Assembly: GCF_000240225.1 (NCBI RefSeq)
Contig: NZ_AGUD01000242.1
Span: forward strand, 1-39,463
From: Patulibacter medicamentivorans
GTDB taxonomy: Bacteria > Actinomycetota > Thermoleophilia > Solirubrobacterales > Solirubrobacteraceae
Length of the DNA stretch: 39,463 nt
Reading direction: 5' to 3'
In this document: piece after piece, positions 29,820 to 37,936 of the stretch
Layout of the letters: each line of letters begins with the position of its first letter
How positions within the stretch are numbered: position 1 is the stretch's first letter
Translations under genes and position numbers: made by a program
Notes under the pieces: generated by a model
What the model was told of the DNA's origin: nothing
Database searches by the model: none
What the model saw: only the letters and a program-made list of their open reading frames with translations

Positions 29820-31528
29820 AGGCGCTGAACCGTCTCCGACCGCTCCGCAGGAACCGGCGGCAGTCGGTCGAGGAGGTGCGCAGACGGCACGTGCTGTGGG
29901 GAGCGGCGACGATTCTTCTGGCCACCGTGATCGTCGTCCTCGTGTTCCGTGGCGTCCCCGGGGGCGGCGGCCCGAAGCTGACGATCATCACGGCGGACTC
30001 GTTCGCCCTGCGCGCGGCCACGGCGACGAAGGCGCGGATCGCGGGGGTCGACGCCGGGCGCGTCACCGCGATCGAACCCGCCCCGGGGCGGCCGGGCTTC
30101 TCCGCAGTCACGGTCGAACTGAAGCCCGACACGCCGACGATCCGCCAGGACGCCACCGTCAAGATCCGTCCGCGACTGTTCCTGGAGGGCAACTTCTTCC
30201 TCGACATCGCCCCCGGTACCCCGGGAGCCCCGCCGCTGGGCGGCCGGGCGATACCACCTGGGGCGACGACGGTCGCCGTCGCGGCGGACGAGGTGTTCTC
30301 GGTGTTCGACGGCAACACCCGCGAGGACCTCCGGACCACGCTTCGCAACCTCGGGCGCACGTTGGACGGGGGAGGGGCCGGCGAGCTCGGGGGCGTGCTC
30401 GGTGCCCTGCCCGCGCCGACGAGGGACCTCTCGGTCGTCGCCCGTGCCCTCCGTGGCCGGACCGACGGCGATCTCGCCGACACCGTGCGGGAGAGCTCGC
30501 GGGTGATGGACGTGCTGGCCCGCGACCGGACTGCGCTCTCCGGCGTCCTCCGCGACGGAGCGCGCACCTTCGCCGCCACCGGCGCCCAGGAGCAGGGCAT
30601 CCGGGGAACGCTGTCCGGACTCGACCGCGTCAGTCGGGCGGCCGGCCCGGCACTTCGGCAGACCGACTCGGCGATCGAGCCCGCCGAGGACCTGATCGAC
30701 ACGGCGACCCCGCTCGCGCGCCGGCTCCCGTCCACGCTCGACCTGGCCGAGCCGGCCCTGCGGGCGACGTCGACCGTCGCGCGTCGCGGACGGGTCCAAC
30801 GGCTCCTCCGACAGCTCCGTCCGACGGCGCGGAGCGTCGCGAACGCCGCCGAGCCCGCCGCGGACGCCCTGGCCGCGATCCGCCCGGTGGCCAACTGCCT
30901 CAGGCGCAACATCATCCCGATCCTCCAGACCGAGGTTCCCGACGGGCCGCTGAGCTCCGGCCAACCCCTCTACCGCGACATCCTCTCGGCCTCCGTCGCC
31001 TTCGGCGGGCAGATCCAGAACTACGACGCCAACGGCCCGTACGAGCGATTCCTGGTCAGCGTCGGGGACTACCTCGTCTCGACGGGGAGCGGCGGTGGCC
31101 GGCAGGAGACGCGGGCGTCCGAGCCGATCCTCGGCTCGATCCCGCCCAAGCGCGACGCACCGCCCCCGTACCGGCCCGACGTCGCGTGCGAGACGCAGGA
31201 CGTCCCGAGGCTCGCGGTCGCGCCGACGCCCTTCGGAGGCCGGCAGCGCAAGGTCCCGATCGATCGGGACCGTGTCCGGGGCGCCGTGAAGACGTTCGTC
31301 GACGAGCACGCCGATCTGCGGGGCACCGACAAGGCCGGCATCAGGCCGATGCAGGACGCGTTGACCCGAGCCCTCGGGGCCGCCCCGCCCAAGACCGGCG
31401 CCCGTTCGACGAGCACCGTGGCGACGGACGGCCGGCCGTCCGGCAACGGCGCACTCGATCGCATGGTCGCGGGCATTCTCCGCCCCCTGAACGCGATCAC
31501 GACCACCACGACGAGGACCCGCCGATGA
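29816..31528 (+). CDS. Mce protein 4, longest subunit
   Basis: A 570-aa Mce protein, about 100 residues longer than its neighbours because of an extended C-terminus. The N-terminus is strongly basic (about 1-24), then an anchor (about 25-44) and an MCE domain (about 52-140; RIAGVDAGRVTAIEP, PRLFLEGNFFLDIAPG). The helical part contains QNYDANGPYERFL, the same YDANG block as other subunits. The extension is Pro/Arg-rich and ends in a Thr run. The frame overlaps neighbours by 4 nt at both ends. The long tail could interact with the cell envelope, but this is speculation. Confidence 0.92.
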   Translation: MKALNRLRPLRRNRRQSVEEVRRRHVLWGAATILLATVIVVLVFRGVPGGGGPKLTIITADSFALRAATATKARIAGVDAGRVTAIEPAPGRPGFSAVTVELKPDTPTIRQDATVKIRPRLFLEGNFFLDIAPGTPGAPPLGGRAIPPGATTVAVAADEVFSVFDGNTREDLRTTLRNLGRTLDGGGAGELGGVLGALPAPTRDLSVVARALRGRTDGDLADTVRESSRVMDVLARDRTALSGVLRDGARTFAATGAQEQGIRGTLSGLDRVSRAAGPALRQTDSAIEPAEDLIDTATPLARRLPSTLDLAEPALRATSTVARRGRVQRLLRQLRPTARSVANAAEPAADALAAIRPVANCLRRNIIPILQTEVPDGPLSSGQPLYRDILSASVAFGGQIQNYDANGPYERFLVSVGDYLVSTGSGGGRQETRASEPILGSIPPKRDAPPPYRPDVACETQDVPRLAVAPTPFGGRQRKVPIDRDRVRGAVKTFVDEHADLRGTDKAGIRPMQDALTRALGAAPPKTGARSTSTVATDGRPSGNGALDRMVAGILRPLNAITTTTTRTRR

Positions 31529-32808
31529 GATCACTGCGCATGGCCCTGCGGCAGTATTGGTGGGCGGTCGGCGTCATCATCGGCGCCGCGGCCCTTTCGG
31601 CCGTCGTCGGGGGCTACATCCTGGTCCAGCAGCGCTTCCCGATCCCCGGCGAGCGGGCGTACACCTTCGAGGCCGACTTCTCCTCCGCCCAAGCGGTCAC
31701 ACCCGGCCAGGGGCAGCAGGTCCAGGTCGCCGGCGTCGATGTCGGGGAGATCACCGGCGTCCGACGCAGGAACGGGCGTGCACTGGTGAAGGTCCGCATC
31801 AAGCAGGACAAGCTCGATTCCGTGCACGAGGGTGCCCGGCTGACCCTCCGGCCCCGGACCGGCCTGCAGGACATGACGATCGACCTCGATCCCGGGAATC
31901 CGAAGGCCCCGAAGATCGACACCGGAGAGGTCCTCCCCGCAGCGCAGACCGTGTCGCAGGTCCAGATCGACGAGATCCTGCAGTCGCTCGACGCCGACAG
32001 CCGCGCGTACTTCCAGCAGGCGCTGCAGGCGACCGCAAAGGGGCTCGGGTCCGAGCCCGACACGCTCCGTCGCGCGCTCCGCGTCGCGACCCCCGCGCTG
32101 CAGAGCACCGGCACCGTCCTGCGTGCGGTGCGTGAGCGGCGCGCCGCCGCCCGCGACCTCGTGAGTCGCCTGGGCGTCCTCACCGCCGAGCTGGCGAAGC
32201 ACCAGCAGGCGATCGGTGACTCCGTCGAGCGTGGCGCCACGACGTTCAAGGCGATCGGCGACCGCGGCCCCGAGCTCCAGCGCGCGCTCGCACAGCTGCC
32301 GTCGACCCTGAGCACCGCCGAGCGGGCGCTGCGTGCCACCGGCCAGTTCGCCGGCGAGCTGCGTCGCACGTCGACGCCGCTGCGGCCGGCGCTCGACGAC
32401 GTCCGCGCCGCGCTCCCCGACGTCGATCCGCTGCTGCGCGAGCTCCCGGACGATCTTCGGCACGTCGCGACGCTCAGCTCCAGCGCGGTCGGTCCGCTGG
32501 AGTCGGCGCGGCGGTCCGTCGACCGTGTCGCCCCCCAGCTCCCGGCCCTGCGCACCGTCGGCAAGGACGGCCAGTATCTCGTCAACGAAGCGGCGTACAA
32601 CCCACCCGGGTCCGACGAGGGCTTCGGCTTCAACCTCGCCTGGGTGCTGCACAACGCCAACTCGATCCTCTCCCGGCAGGACGCCAATGGCAACGCGTAC
32701 TTCGGTCAGGTCACGTTGTCCTGCAACTCGGTGAAGGCCACCTTGAACGCCGACCCGTTGCTGCGAGGCGTCGTCGGCCTGGTCACCGCCCTAGGGGTCT
32801 GCAAGTGA
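31525..32808 (+). CDS. Mce protein 5
   Basis: A 427-aa Mce protein with an N-terminal anchor (about 11-34), an MCE domain (about 45-130; SSAQAVTPGQGQQVQVAGVDVG, RTGLQDMTIDLDPG) and a helical region with SRAYFQQALQA. It is the most compact member, ending soon after a conserved tail with two Cys residues (LSCNSVKA, LGVCK). The tail block NSILSRQDANGNAYFGQV resembles the YDANG motif of other subunits. It overlaps both neighbours by 4 nt. Confidence 0.93.
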   Translation: MRSLRMALRQYWWAVGVIIGAAALSAVVGGYILVQQRFPIPGERAYTFEADFSSAQAVTPGQGQQVQVAGVDVGEITGVRRRNGRALVKVRIKQDKLDSVHEGARLTLRPRTGLQDMTIDLDPGNPKAPKIDTGEVLPAAQTVSQVQIDEILQSLDADSRAYFQQALQATAKGLGSEPDTLRRALRVATPALQSTGTVLRAVRERRAAARDLVSRLGVLTAELAKHQQAIGDSVERGATTFKAIGDRGPELQRALAQLPSTLSTAERALRATGQFAGELRRTSTPLRPALDDVRAALPDVDPLLRELPDDLRHVATLSSSAVGPLESARRSVDRVAPQLPALRTVGKDGQYLVNEAAYNPPGSDEGFGFNLAWVLHNANSILSRQDANGNAYFGQVTLSCNSVKATLNADPLLRGVVGLVTALGVCK

Positions 32809-34259
32809 ACAAGAATCGCCCGCACGCCGCCCAGCTGATGGTGATGGTCGCCTTCGCCCTGAGCTCGTTCGCACTGCTGCTGTTCTTCTGGTCGAGCTTC
32901 GGCGGCGCGGTCCCGTTGCGCGCGAAGCAGTACCAGGTGGTGGTCGACTTCAGGCAGGGCGCCCAGCTCGCCGGCTACGCCGACGTGCGGATCAGTGGCG
33001 TGAGCGTCGGCAAGGCCGTCGAGGTCGTCCGGCTCCCCGGCCGTAGCGGGGTCACCCGCGCGACCCTCGCGATCGACCCGAAGTACGCCCCGCTGCCTGT
33101 TGACACCCGCGCGACGCTCCGCGCCAAGACCCTGATCGGCGAGACCTTCATCGCGCTCTCCTACGGTCGGCGATCCGGGCCCCGGATCGCCGACGGCGGG
33201 AAGATCCCGGACCGCCAGGTCATCAGGACCGTCGAGATCGACCGCTTGGTCGACGCGTTCGACGCCCCGACCAGACGGAACCTCCAACGCGTCCTGACCT
33301 CGGCGGCGTCCGCCGTCCGGGGCAACGGACCCTCCATGAACGAGGCGGCCGGCGAGTTCGGCCCGACCTTGGAGGGCGCGGACGGGCTCCTGCGCGTCCT
33401 CGACCGCCAGTCGCGGGAGGTCGCCTCTGGGACACGGGATCTCGGCGCCACGTTCTCCGAGATCGGGGAGCACACGGGCGCGGCGCAGGAGCTCGTGCGC
33501 GGCGCCGACGATGCCCTGAACGCCACGGGCCGCGTCAGCCGCAGCCTGAGTGCAACGATCGACGCGCTCCCCCGGTTCACCGACGAGGCACGACAGACGG
33601 TCAACCAGGTTCGGGCGACCGCGAAGATCGCGCGCCCCGTCCTCGCGGACCTGCGCCCCGTGATCCCGCTCGTCCGGCCGGCTCTGGACGACCTCCGGAC
33701 CCTCGCGCCCGACCTGCGCACGACCCTGCGTGACCTCGATCCCGTCCTTCCGCGCGTCGATCGAGGACTCCCCCAGCTCCGCGGCATCGTCGACGCCCTG
33801 GGGCCGGCGATGGACACGCTGGACCCGGTGACCGCCGATGTCCAGCCCGTGTCGGCCTACCTGAAGGCCTACCGACGGGAGCTCCTCGTCACCTTCGCCA
33901 ACACGGCAGCGGCGGAGCAGGCCTCCGCGCCGGACTCCTCCGGCCGGCAGCGCAAGTACCTGCGATTCCTGCCGGTCGTCTCGGACGACCTACTCGTCTC
34001 CAGCACCCAGCGGGTGCCGACGTCGAGGTCGAATCCGTACCCCCGGCCCGGCGCGCTCGAGGACTTCCCGCTCAAGGCGTTCTCGTGCGACAACACGCAG
34101 AACAGCGCCGGGCCACTCGGGGTGCTCGCAGCGAACGGGAACGTGCCGTGTCGGGTGCAGTCCCCGTTCGACGTCGACGGACGGACGATGCAGTTCCCCC
34201 GATTGCGCGAGGCGCCGCCGGTCACGTCGGCCGCCACGACGACGCCAACGACGCGATGA
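32805..34259 (+). CDS. Mce protein 6
   Basis: A 484-aa Mce protein starting at a GTG that overlaps the previous stop (GTGA). It has an anchor (about 9-30), an MCE domain (about 42-125; DFRQGAQLAGYADVRISGVSVG, KTLIGETFIALSYG), a long helical region and a Cys-containing tail (FSCDNTQNSAG, VPCRVQ) with a Thr-rich end. It completes the set of six needed for a hetero-hexamer. Unusually, its stop overlaps the start of a MaoC-type hydratase gene, so uptake and catabolic genes form one translation chain. Confidence 0.93.
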   Translation: MNKNRPHAAQLMVMVAFALSSFALLLFFWSSFGGAVPLRAKQYQVVVDFRQGAQLAGYADVRISGVSVGKAVEVVRLPGRSGVTRATLAIDPKYAPLPVDTRATLRAKTLIGETFIALSYGRRSGPRIADGGKIPDRQVIRTVEIDRLVDAFDAPTRRNLQRVLTSAASAVRGNGPSMNEAAGEFGPTLEGADGLLRVLDRQSREVASGTRDLGATFSEIGEHTGAAQELVRGADDALNATGRVSRSLSATIDALPRFTDEARQTVNQVRATAKIARPVLADLRPVIPLVRPALDDLRTLAPDLRTTLRDLDPVLPRVDRGLPQLRGIVDALGPAMDTLDPVTADVQPVSAYLKAYRRELLVTFANTAAAEQASAPDSSGRQRKYLRFLPVVSDDLLVSSTQRVPTSRSNPYPRPGALEDFPLKAFSCDNTQNSAGPLGVLAANGNVPCRVQSPFDVDGRTMQFPRLREAPPVTSAATTTPTTR

Positions 34260-34741
34260 CGACCAGCACGAGCACAGGGACGACCATGCAACGACAGCGA
34301 TTCATCGGTATGAGCACCGGCACCTTCGAGACCGTCGCCGAGCGCGGACGACTCAGGTTCTTCGCCGAGGTGATCGGGGATGCGGATCCGATCCGCACCG
34401 ATCTCGCGGCGGCGCGGGCCGCCGGGTACGACGATCTGCCCGTACCCCCGACCTTCCTCATGGGGCTCGACGCCGAGCGACCCGACGGCTTCGGGTATCT
34501 CACCGAGATGGGTGTCGACCTCCGCCACGTGCTGCACGGCACCCAAGCGTTCGACTATCACCGCGTCGCCGTCGCGAACGAGCCGTTGACCTACAGGTCC
34601 CGCATCGACGACGTCTTCGAGAAGAGCGGCGGGGCGCTGCAGTTCATCGTGCGTACGGTCGAGGTCCGCGACGCCGCAGACGCACCGGTCGCGGACCTGC
34701 GGTCGACGATCATCGAGCGCCGCCCCCGGAGCGCCGCATGA
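34256..34741 (+). CDS. MaoC-like hydratase, N-terminal-domain type (HadA/HadC or ChsH-like)
   Basis: A 161-aa single hotdog-fold protein of the MaoC_dehydrat_N kind (ETVAERGRLRFFAEVIGDADPI, VPPTFLMGL, LRHVLHGTQAFDYHR). Proteins of this type usually lack the catalytic Asp-His pair and act as the partner of a catalytic MaoC subunit. The next gene supplies that subunit with a 4-nt overlap. The ATG at 34256 overlaps the last mce stop; an ATG at 34286 with AGGGA upstream would drop ten Thr/Ser-rich residues and may be the real start. Family and context suggest a heteromeric enoyl-CoA hydratase for a bulky substrate. Confidence 0.87.
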   Translation: MTTSTSTGTTMQRQRFIGMSTGTFETVAERGRLRFFAEVIGDADPIRTDLAAARAAGYDDLPVPPTFLMGLDAERPDGFGYLTEMGVDLRHVLHGTQAFDYHRVAVANEPLTYRSRIDDVFEKSGGALQFIVRTVEVRDAADAPVADLRSTIIERRPRSAA

Positions 34742-35154
34742 CGGTCGCATGGCAGGACGTCACCGAGGGCACCGAGCTCCCCGAGCTTGCACTCCCGCCG
34801 ATCACGCGGGCCACGCTGGCGCTGTTCGCCGGGGCCAGCGGAGACCACAACCCGATCCACATCGACCGCGACGTCGCGGAGTCCGCGGGCCTCGCCGACG
34901 TCTTCGCCCACGGCATGCTCTCGATGGCGTACCTCGGCCGGCTCCTGACCGGTTGGGCACCCCAGGACCGGCTCCGGTCCTACGAGGTCCGGTTCGGGGC
35001 GATCACCCCGGTGCACGGCCGCCCCGTGTGCACGGGGACGGTGACGAGGATCGGCGAGATCGGCGGCGAGCGGATTGCGGACCTCGATCTCCGGGTGACG
35101 CTCGAAGACGGCACCGTTACGCTCACCGGCGGGGCGCGGGTCGCCCTGACCTGA
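34738..35154 (+). CDS. MaoC-like enoyl-CoA hydratase, catalytic subunit
   Basis: A 138-aa MaoC domain with the hydratase-2 signature GDHNPIHIDRDVAESAGLADVFAHGML, holding the catalytic Asp and His. This family adds water to a trans-2-enoyl-CoA to give the (R)-3-hydroxy product, or runs the reverse on ACP. Placed directly after the N-type partner, it likely forms a heterodimer like HadAB or the ChsH1-ChsH2 sterol hydratase. It is the last gene of a nine-kb co-directional unit starting with mce. The ATG overlaps the partner stop by 4 nt. Confidence 0.92.
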   Translation: MTVAWQDVTEGTELPELALPPITRATLALFAGASGDHNPIHIDRDVAESAGLADVFAHGMLSMAYLGRLLTGWAPQDRLRSYEVRFGAITPVHGRPVCTGTVTRIGEIGGERIADLDLRVTLEDGTVTLTGGARVALT

Positions 35155-35186
35155 CGGCCTGTACCGCCGGGCCGGCCGCACCGTCG

Positions 35187-35207
35187 CGGGGGTCCGGCCT
35201 GCCCCCG
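35187..35207. terminator. GC-rich hairpin between convergent genes
   Basis: CGGGGG (35187-35192) pairs with CCCCCG (35202-35207) around a 9-nt loop, in the 96-nt gap between the mce-maoC operon and the convergent hydrolase gene. No T-run is present. Confidence 0.35.
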
Positions 35208-35250
35208 TCGGCGCGCGGCCGCATGGGGGCAACGGCCGTCCGCCGCGGCT

Positions 35251-36192
35251 TCAGACCGAGACGACGGCCTTCCAGACCTCGTCGTCCCCGGCTTCCACCT
35301 CGCCGCGGCGGCGCAGGTAGTCCAGGTGGGCCCACGTCTCCATCTCGGCGAGCATCCGGTCCGCGGCCGTCGTCGCCCGGACCCCGAAGATCGTGCCGCT
35401 GAGCTCGGCAAGGGGCACCGCGCCGTCACGGAGGGCGTCTCGAAGCCGATCGAGGCGCACTTCGTGGTGCTTCCTCAGGACACCGGCGCGAGCGTGACCG
35501 TCGGCGTACGGCTCCCCGTGCGACGGCAGGACGAGCGTCGGCCGGAGGTCGCCGGCTCTCGCCAACGAGGCGAGGAACGCCTCGAGCGCGTCGGATCCGT
35601 CGAACGCCGGCTGGACGTTCGGGGTGAAGTCCGGAAGCAGCAGATCCCCGCAGAGGAGGACGCCGTCGGATGCCCGCCACAGGCAGAGGTGCGCCGGCTC
35701 GTGCCCGGGCGTCGAGAGGACCTCCCACGCACCCAGGCGTTCCCCGTCGACCAGGTCACGCACGGACGGCACGCCGCCGATGAGCTTACGGAACCCGCGG
35801 AAGGCGCGCTCGGCACCTCCGCCCGCGTGCTGTCGCGGACCGAAGCGCGAGACCGCGACCGTCGACGAGCCACCGGCGGTGAAGTCCATGGCCAGCTCGA
35901 AGCTCTGCCGGCACGCTGCGTGCGCCAGGACCGTCGTTGCGAAGTCCGTGGCGCCCCCCCAATGATCGACGTGCCCGTGGGTGATCAGCACCTCCGCCGG
36001 CTCGATGTCCGCGTCGGCGAGGGTCGCGGCGACGAGGCCGTTGCGGTCCACCGGCCCCGGATCGACGAGCACCCACCGCCCGTCGACGTCGATGAGATGC
36101 ACGTTCAGATGATCCGGCGACGTGATCGGCAGCGGGATCGTGAATCGCAGGACCCCGGGAGCCGGGGTGTGCATGGGCAGGGCGTTGGTCAT
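35251..36192 (-). CDS. metallo-beta-lactamase-fold hydrolase
   Basis: A 313-aa MBL-fold protein. The zinc-binding motif HGHVDHWGG is at 72-80 (HxHxDH), with later metal ligands in STPGHEPAHLCLW and LLCGDLLLPD, and LPSHGEPY near the C-terminus. Relatives are thioesterases, lactonases and hydroxyacylglutathione-type hydrolases; a C-terminal helical extension (after residue 240) is common in the acyl-CoA-thioesterase-like group. It follows the Ltp2-like gene by 34 nt on the same strand, so it shares the GTTAAT-controlled promoter. Hydrolysis of a CoA ester or lactone from the pathway is an inference. Confidence 0.9.
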   Translation of the reverse strand: MTNALPMHTPAPGVLRFTIPLPITSPDHLNVHLIDVDGRWVLVDPGPVDRNGLVAATLADADIEPAEVLITHGHVDHWGGATDFATTVLAHAACRQSFELAMDFTAGGSSTVAVSRFGPRQHAGGGAERAFRGFRKLIGGVPSVRDLVDGERLGAWEVLSTPGHEPAHLCLWRASDGVLLCGDLLLPDFTPNVQPAFDGSDALEAFLASLARAGDLRPTLVLPSHGEPYADGHARAGVLRKHHEVRLDRLRDALRDGAVPLAELSGTIFGVRATTAADRMLAEMETWAHLDYLRRRGEVEAGDDEVWKAVVSV

Positions 36193-36226
36193 GGAACTCT
36201 CGATGTCGTAGTGGGCACGGATCGCG

Positions 36227-37387
36227 TCAGTCGCGCACGAGGATGTGGACGGCGCAGACGCTGCCGCCGCCCACCATGTGGCAGAGCCCGACCCGCGCGC
36301 CGTCCACCTGACGGCCGACGGCCTCACCGCGGAGCTGCAGCGTCGTCTCCCAGATCTGCGCCAGGCCCGTCGGGCCTCCGGGGTGCCCGCGGCCGATCAG
36401 GCCACCGTCGGTGGAGAACGGGATGCGACCCCCGAGCCTCGTCGCGCCGGTGCGCACGAGCTCGTCGCCGTGGCCGTCCTCGCAGATCCCCAGGAGCTCG
36501 TAGTACTCCAGCTCCTCGATCGGGAAGGCGTCGTGCACCTGGGCGAGATCGACGTCCTCCGGCCCGATCCCGGAGCGCTCGTACGCCTCCCGGGCCGTGT
36601 GCCGGGTCATCTCGGACGCTCCGGTCACGGGCCCGACGAACACGTGATCGGGCTGATAGCGCTCGGTCTGCAGCGCCGAGGCGGCGACGCGAACGAACGG
36701 CCGATCGGGACGGAGGCGCTCGGCGACCTCGCGCGTGCAGACGATCGCCGCCGCCGCGCCGGCGCCGACGGCCGCACTCATCTTCGACGTGAGCGGGTCG
36801 GCGACCATGCGCGAGGCGAGGACCTCCTCGGCGGTCACGACGTGATCGGCGTGGCGCTGGGCCATCGGGTTGAGCGCGGCGTGGTTCCAGTTCTTCGCCG
36901 CGATCTCCGCGAACGTCTCCGCGGTGGTGCCGTGCGTCTCCATCCGCCGCCGCGCCCACAAGGCGAAGAACGCCGCCGGCAGGATCACGCCGTCGACGCT
37001 CGCCGCGCGCTCCCCGGGCGGAGGCATCGCCTCCATGTCGTCGAACGCCAGGGCCAGGGCGATGTCGCACTGGCCCCCCGCCACGGCGTGGTACGCCTCG
37101 CGGAACGTCGTCGACCCCGTCGCGGACGCGTTGGTGATGTGCTGGACGGGAACGCCGGTGAGGCCGAATTCCTTGACCACGATGACGCCGGTCATCAGGG
37201 GTTGCGAGATGTGGCCGACATAGACGGCCCCCACCTCGTCGAAGGTCACCCCCGCGTCGTGCATCGCGGCCGTCCCGGCCCGGTAGGCCATCTCGCGGAG
37301 TGACGCTTCGGCCATGCGGCCGAAGCGGTACATCCCGACGCCGGCCACGCCGACGTCGGTCGGAGCCGGAGATGCTGCTGAGGTCAT
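36227..37387 (-). CDS. thiolase-fold protein (Ltp2/SCPx-like), likely aldolase
   Basis: A 386-aa thiolase-superfamily protein of the SCPx/Ltp2 branch. The nucleophile loop reads TNASATGSTTF, so the usual Cys is Ser88. The other active-site elements remain: His285 (QVHDAFPIEE), GHPGG with His335, and Cys369 before MVGGG. Loss of the nucleophilic Cys argues against normal thiolysis. In sterol degradation Ltp2-type proteins act as retro-aldolases with a DUF35 partner, and a DUF35 gene lies divergent next door (37449). The ATG at 37387 lies 6 nt after -10-like TACATT and touches the GTTAAT palindrome, so the mRNA is probably leaderless. The MBL hydrolase follows it. Confidence 0.9.
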   Translation of the reverse strand: MTSAASPAPTDVGVAGVGMYRFGRMAEASLREMAYRAGTAAMHDAGVTFDEVGAVYVGHISQPLMTGVIVVKEFGLTGVPVQHITNASATGSTTFREAYHAVAGGQCDIALALAFDDMEAMPPPGERAASVDGVILPAAFFALWARRRMETHGTTAETFAEIAAKNWNHAALNPMAQRHADHVVTAEEVLASRMVADPLTSKMSAAVGAGAAAAIVCTREVAERLRPDRPFVRVAASALQTERYQPDHVFVGPVTGASEMTRHTAREAYERSGIGPEDVDLAQVHDAFPIEELEYYELLGICEDGHGDELVRTGATRLGGRIPFSTDGGLIGRGHPGGPTGLAQIWETTLQLRGEAVGRQVDGARVGLCHMVGGGSVCAVHILVRD

Positions 37388-37410
37388 CGAGTTAATGTAC
37401 ATTAACTCGA
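37387..37410. promoter_or_regulatory. 24-bp perfect palindrome, divergent operator-promoter
   Basis: The core GTTAATGTACATTAAC (37391-37406) is flanked by TCGA on both sides, giving a perfect 24-bp palindrome. Because TACATT occurs on both strands (37398-37403 plus; 37394-37399 minus), the two divergent -10 elements overlap inside it. On the minus side the start codon of the thiolase-like gene begins at the edge of the palindrome. One bound dimer could shut both promoters. Confidence 0.75.
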
Positions 37411-37448
37411 GAGATGCGCAGAACTTCCGATCCCCGAGGGGAGCAGTC

Positions 37449-37871
37449 ATGACGTCCGCGGTGCCAAAGTACGTGTCCACCGATCCGCGGCTGTTCCGGG
37501 TCGAGGGGACGACGCCCGTTCTCATGGGCAGCCGGTGTCCGGCGTGCGAGATCTCGTTCTACCCGCGGCGTTGGGTGTGTGCGGTGTGCCTCCGGCCGGT
37601 CGGCGACGTCGACTTCGCCGGCCGTGGCGTCCTGGCCTCGTACACGTACGTCACGTCCCCGATGTACGGGCGAAAGATGGTCGCCGGTGGTGGGTACGGC
37701 ATCGGGCAGATCGATCTCGACGAGGGCGTCCGCGTTCAGGCGGTCATCGGCGGGGCGAGGGATCGCTGGCGCATCGGCCAGCGGTTCGTCGTCGGGCTCG
37801 CGCCGTGCGGTGACCCCGAGTCCGGGGAGCAGGCGGCCCTGTACGAGTTCGGCCCCGAGCCCGAGGTCTGA
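37449..37871 (+). CDS. DUF35 OB-fold/zinc-ribbon protein (ChsH2 C-domain-like)
   Basis: A 140-aa protein with an N-terminal rubredoxin-like zinc ribbon (CPAC at 31-34, CAVC further on) and an OB-fold (GVLASYTYVTSPMYG, GQIDLDEGVRVQAVIGG) of the DUF35 type. DUF35 proteins bind acyl-CoA and partner with thiolase-like enzymes; in sterol catabolism the DUF35 domain of ChsH2 activates the Ltp2 aldolase. Here it is a free-standing protein divergent from an Ltp2-like gene and sharing its operator. The ATG has AGGGGAG 9 nt upstream. No MaoC domain is fused to it, but the two MaoC genes lie 2.3 kb away. Confidence 0.9.
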   Translation: MTSAVPKYVSTDPRLFRVEGTTPVLMGSRCPACEISFYPRRWVCAVCLRPVGDVDFAGRGVLASYTYVTSPMYGRKMVAGGGYGIGQIDLDEGVRVQAVIGGARDRWRIGQRFVVGLAPCGDPESGEQAALYEFGPEPEV

Positions 37872-37936
37872 CCCGCACCCCGCCGCCGCGTGTCGCACCC
37901 TGCGCTCGCTCGGGCGCAGATTTCCGCACACGTTGA

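Noticed and set aside
29896..31524. Plus-strand frame joined to Mce protein 5, suggesting a 970-aa fusion
   Set aside because: The N-terminal part is an out-of-frame shadow of Mce protein 4, rich in Arg/Gly/Pro. Mce protein 5 has its own ATG and membrane anchor at 31525.
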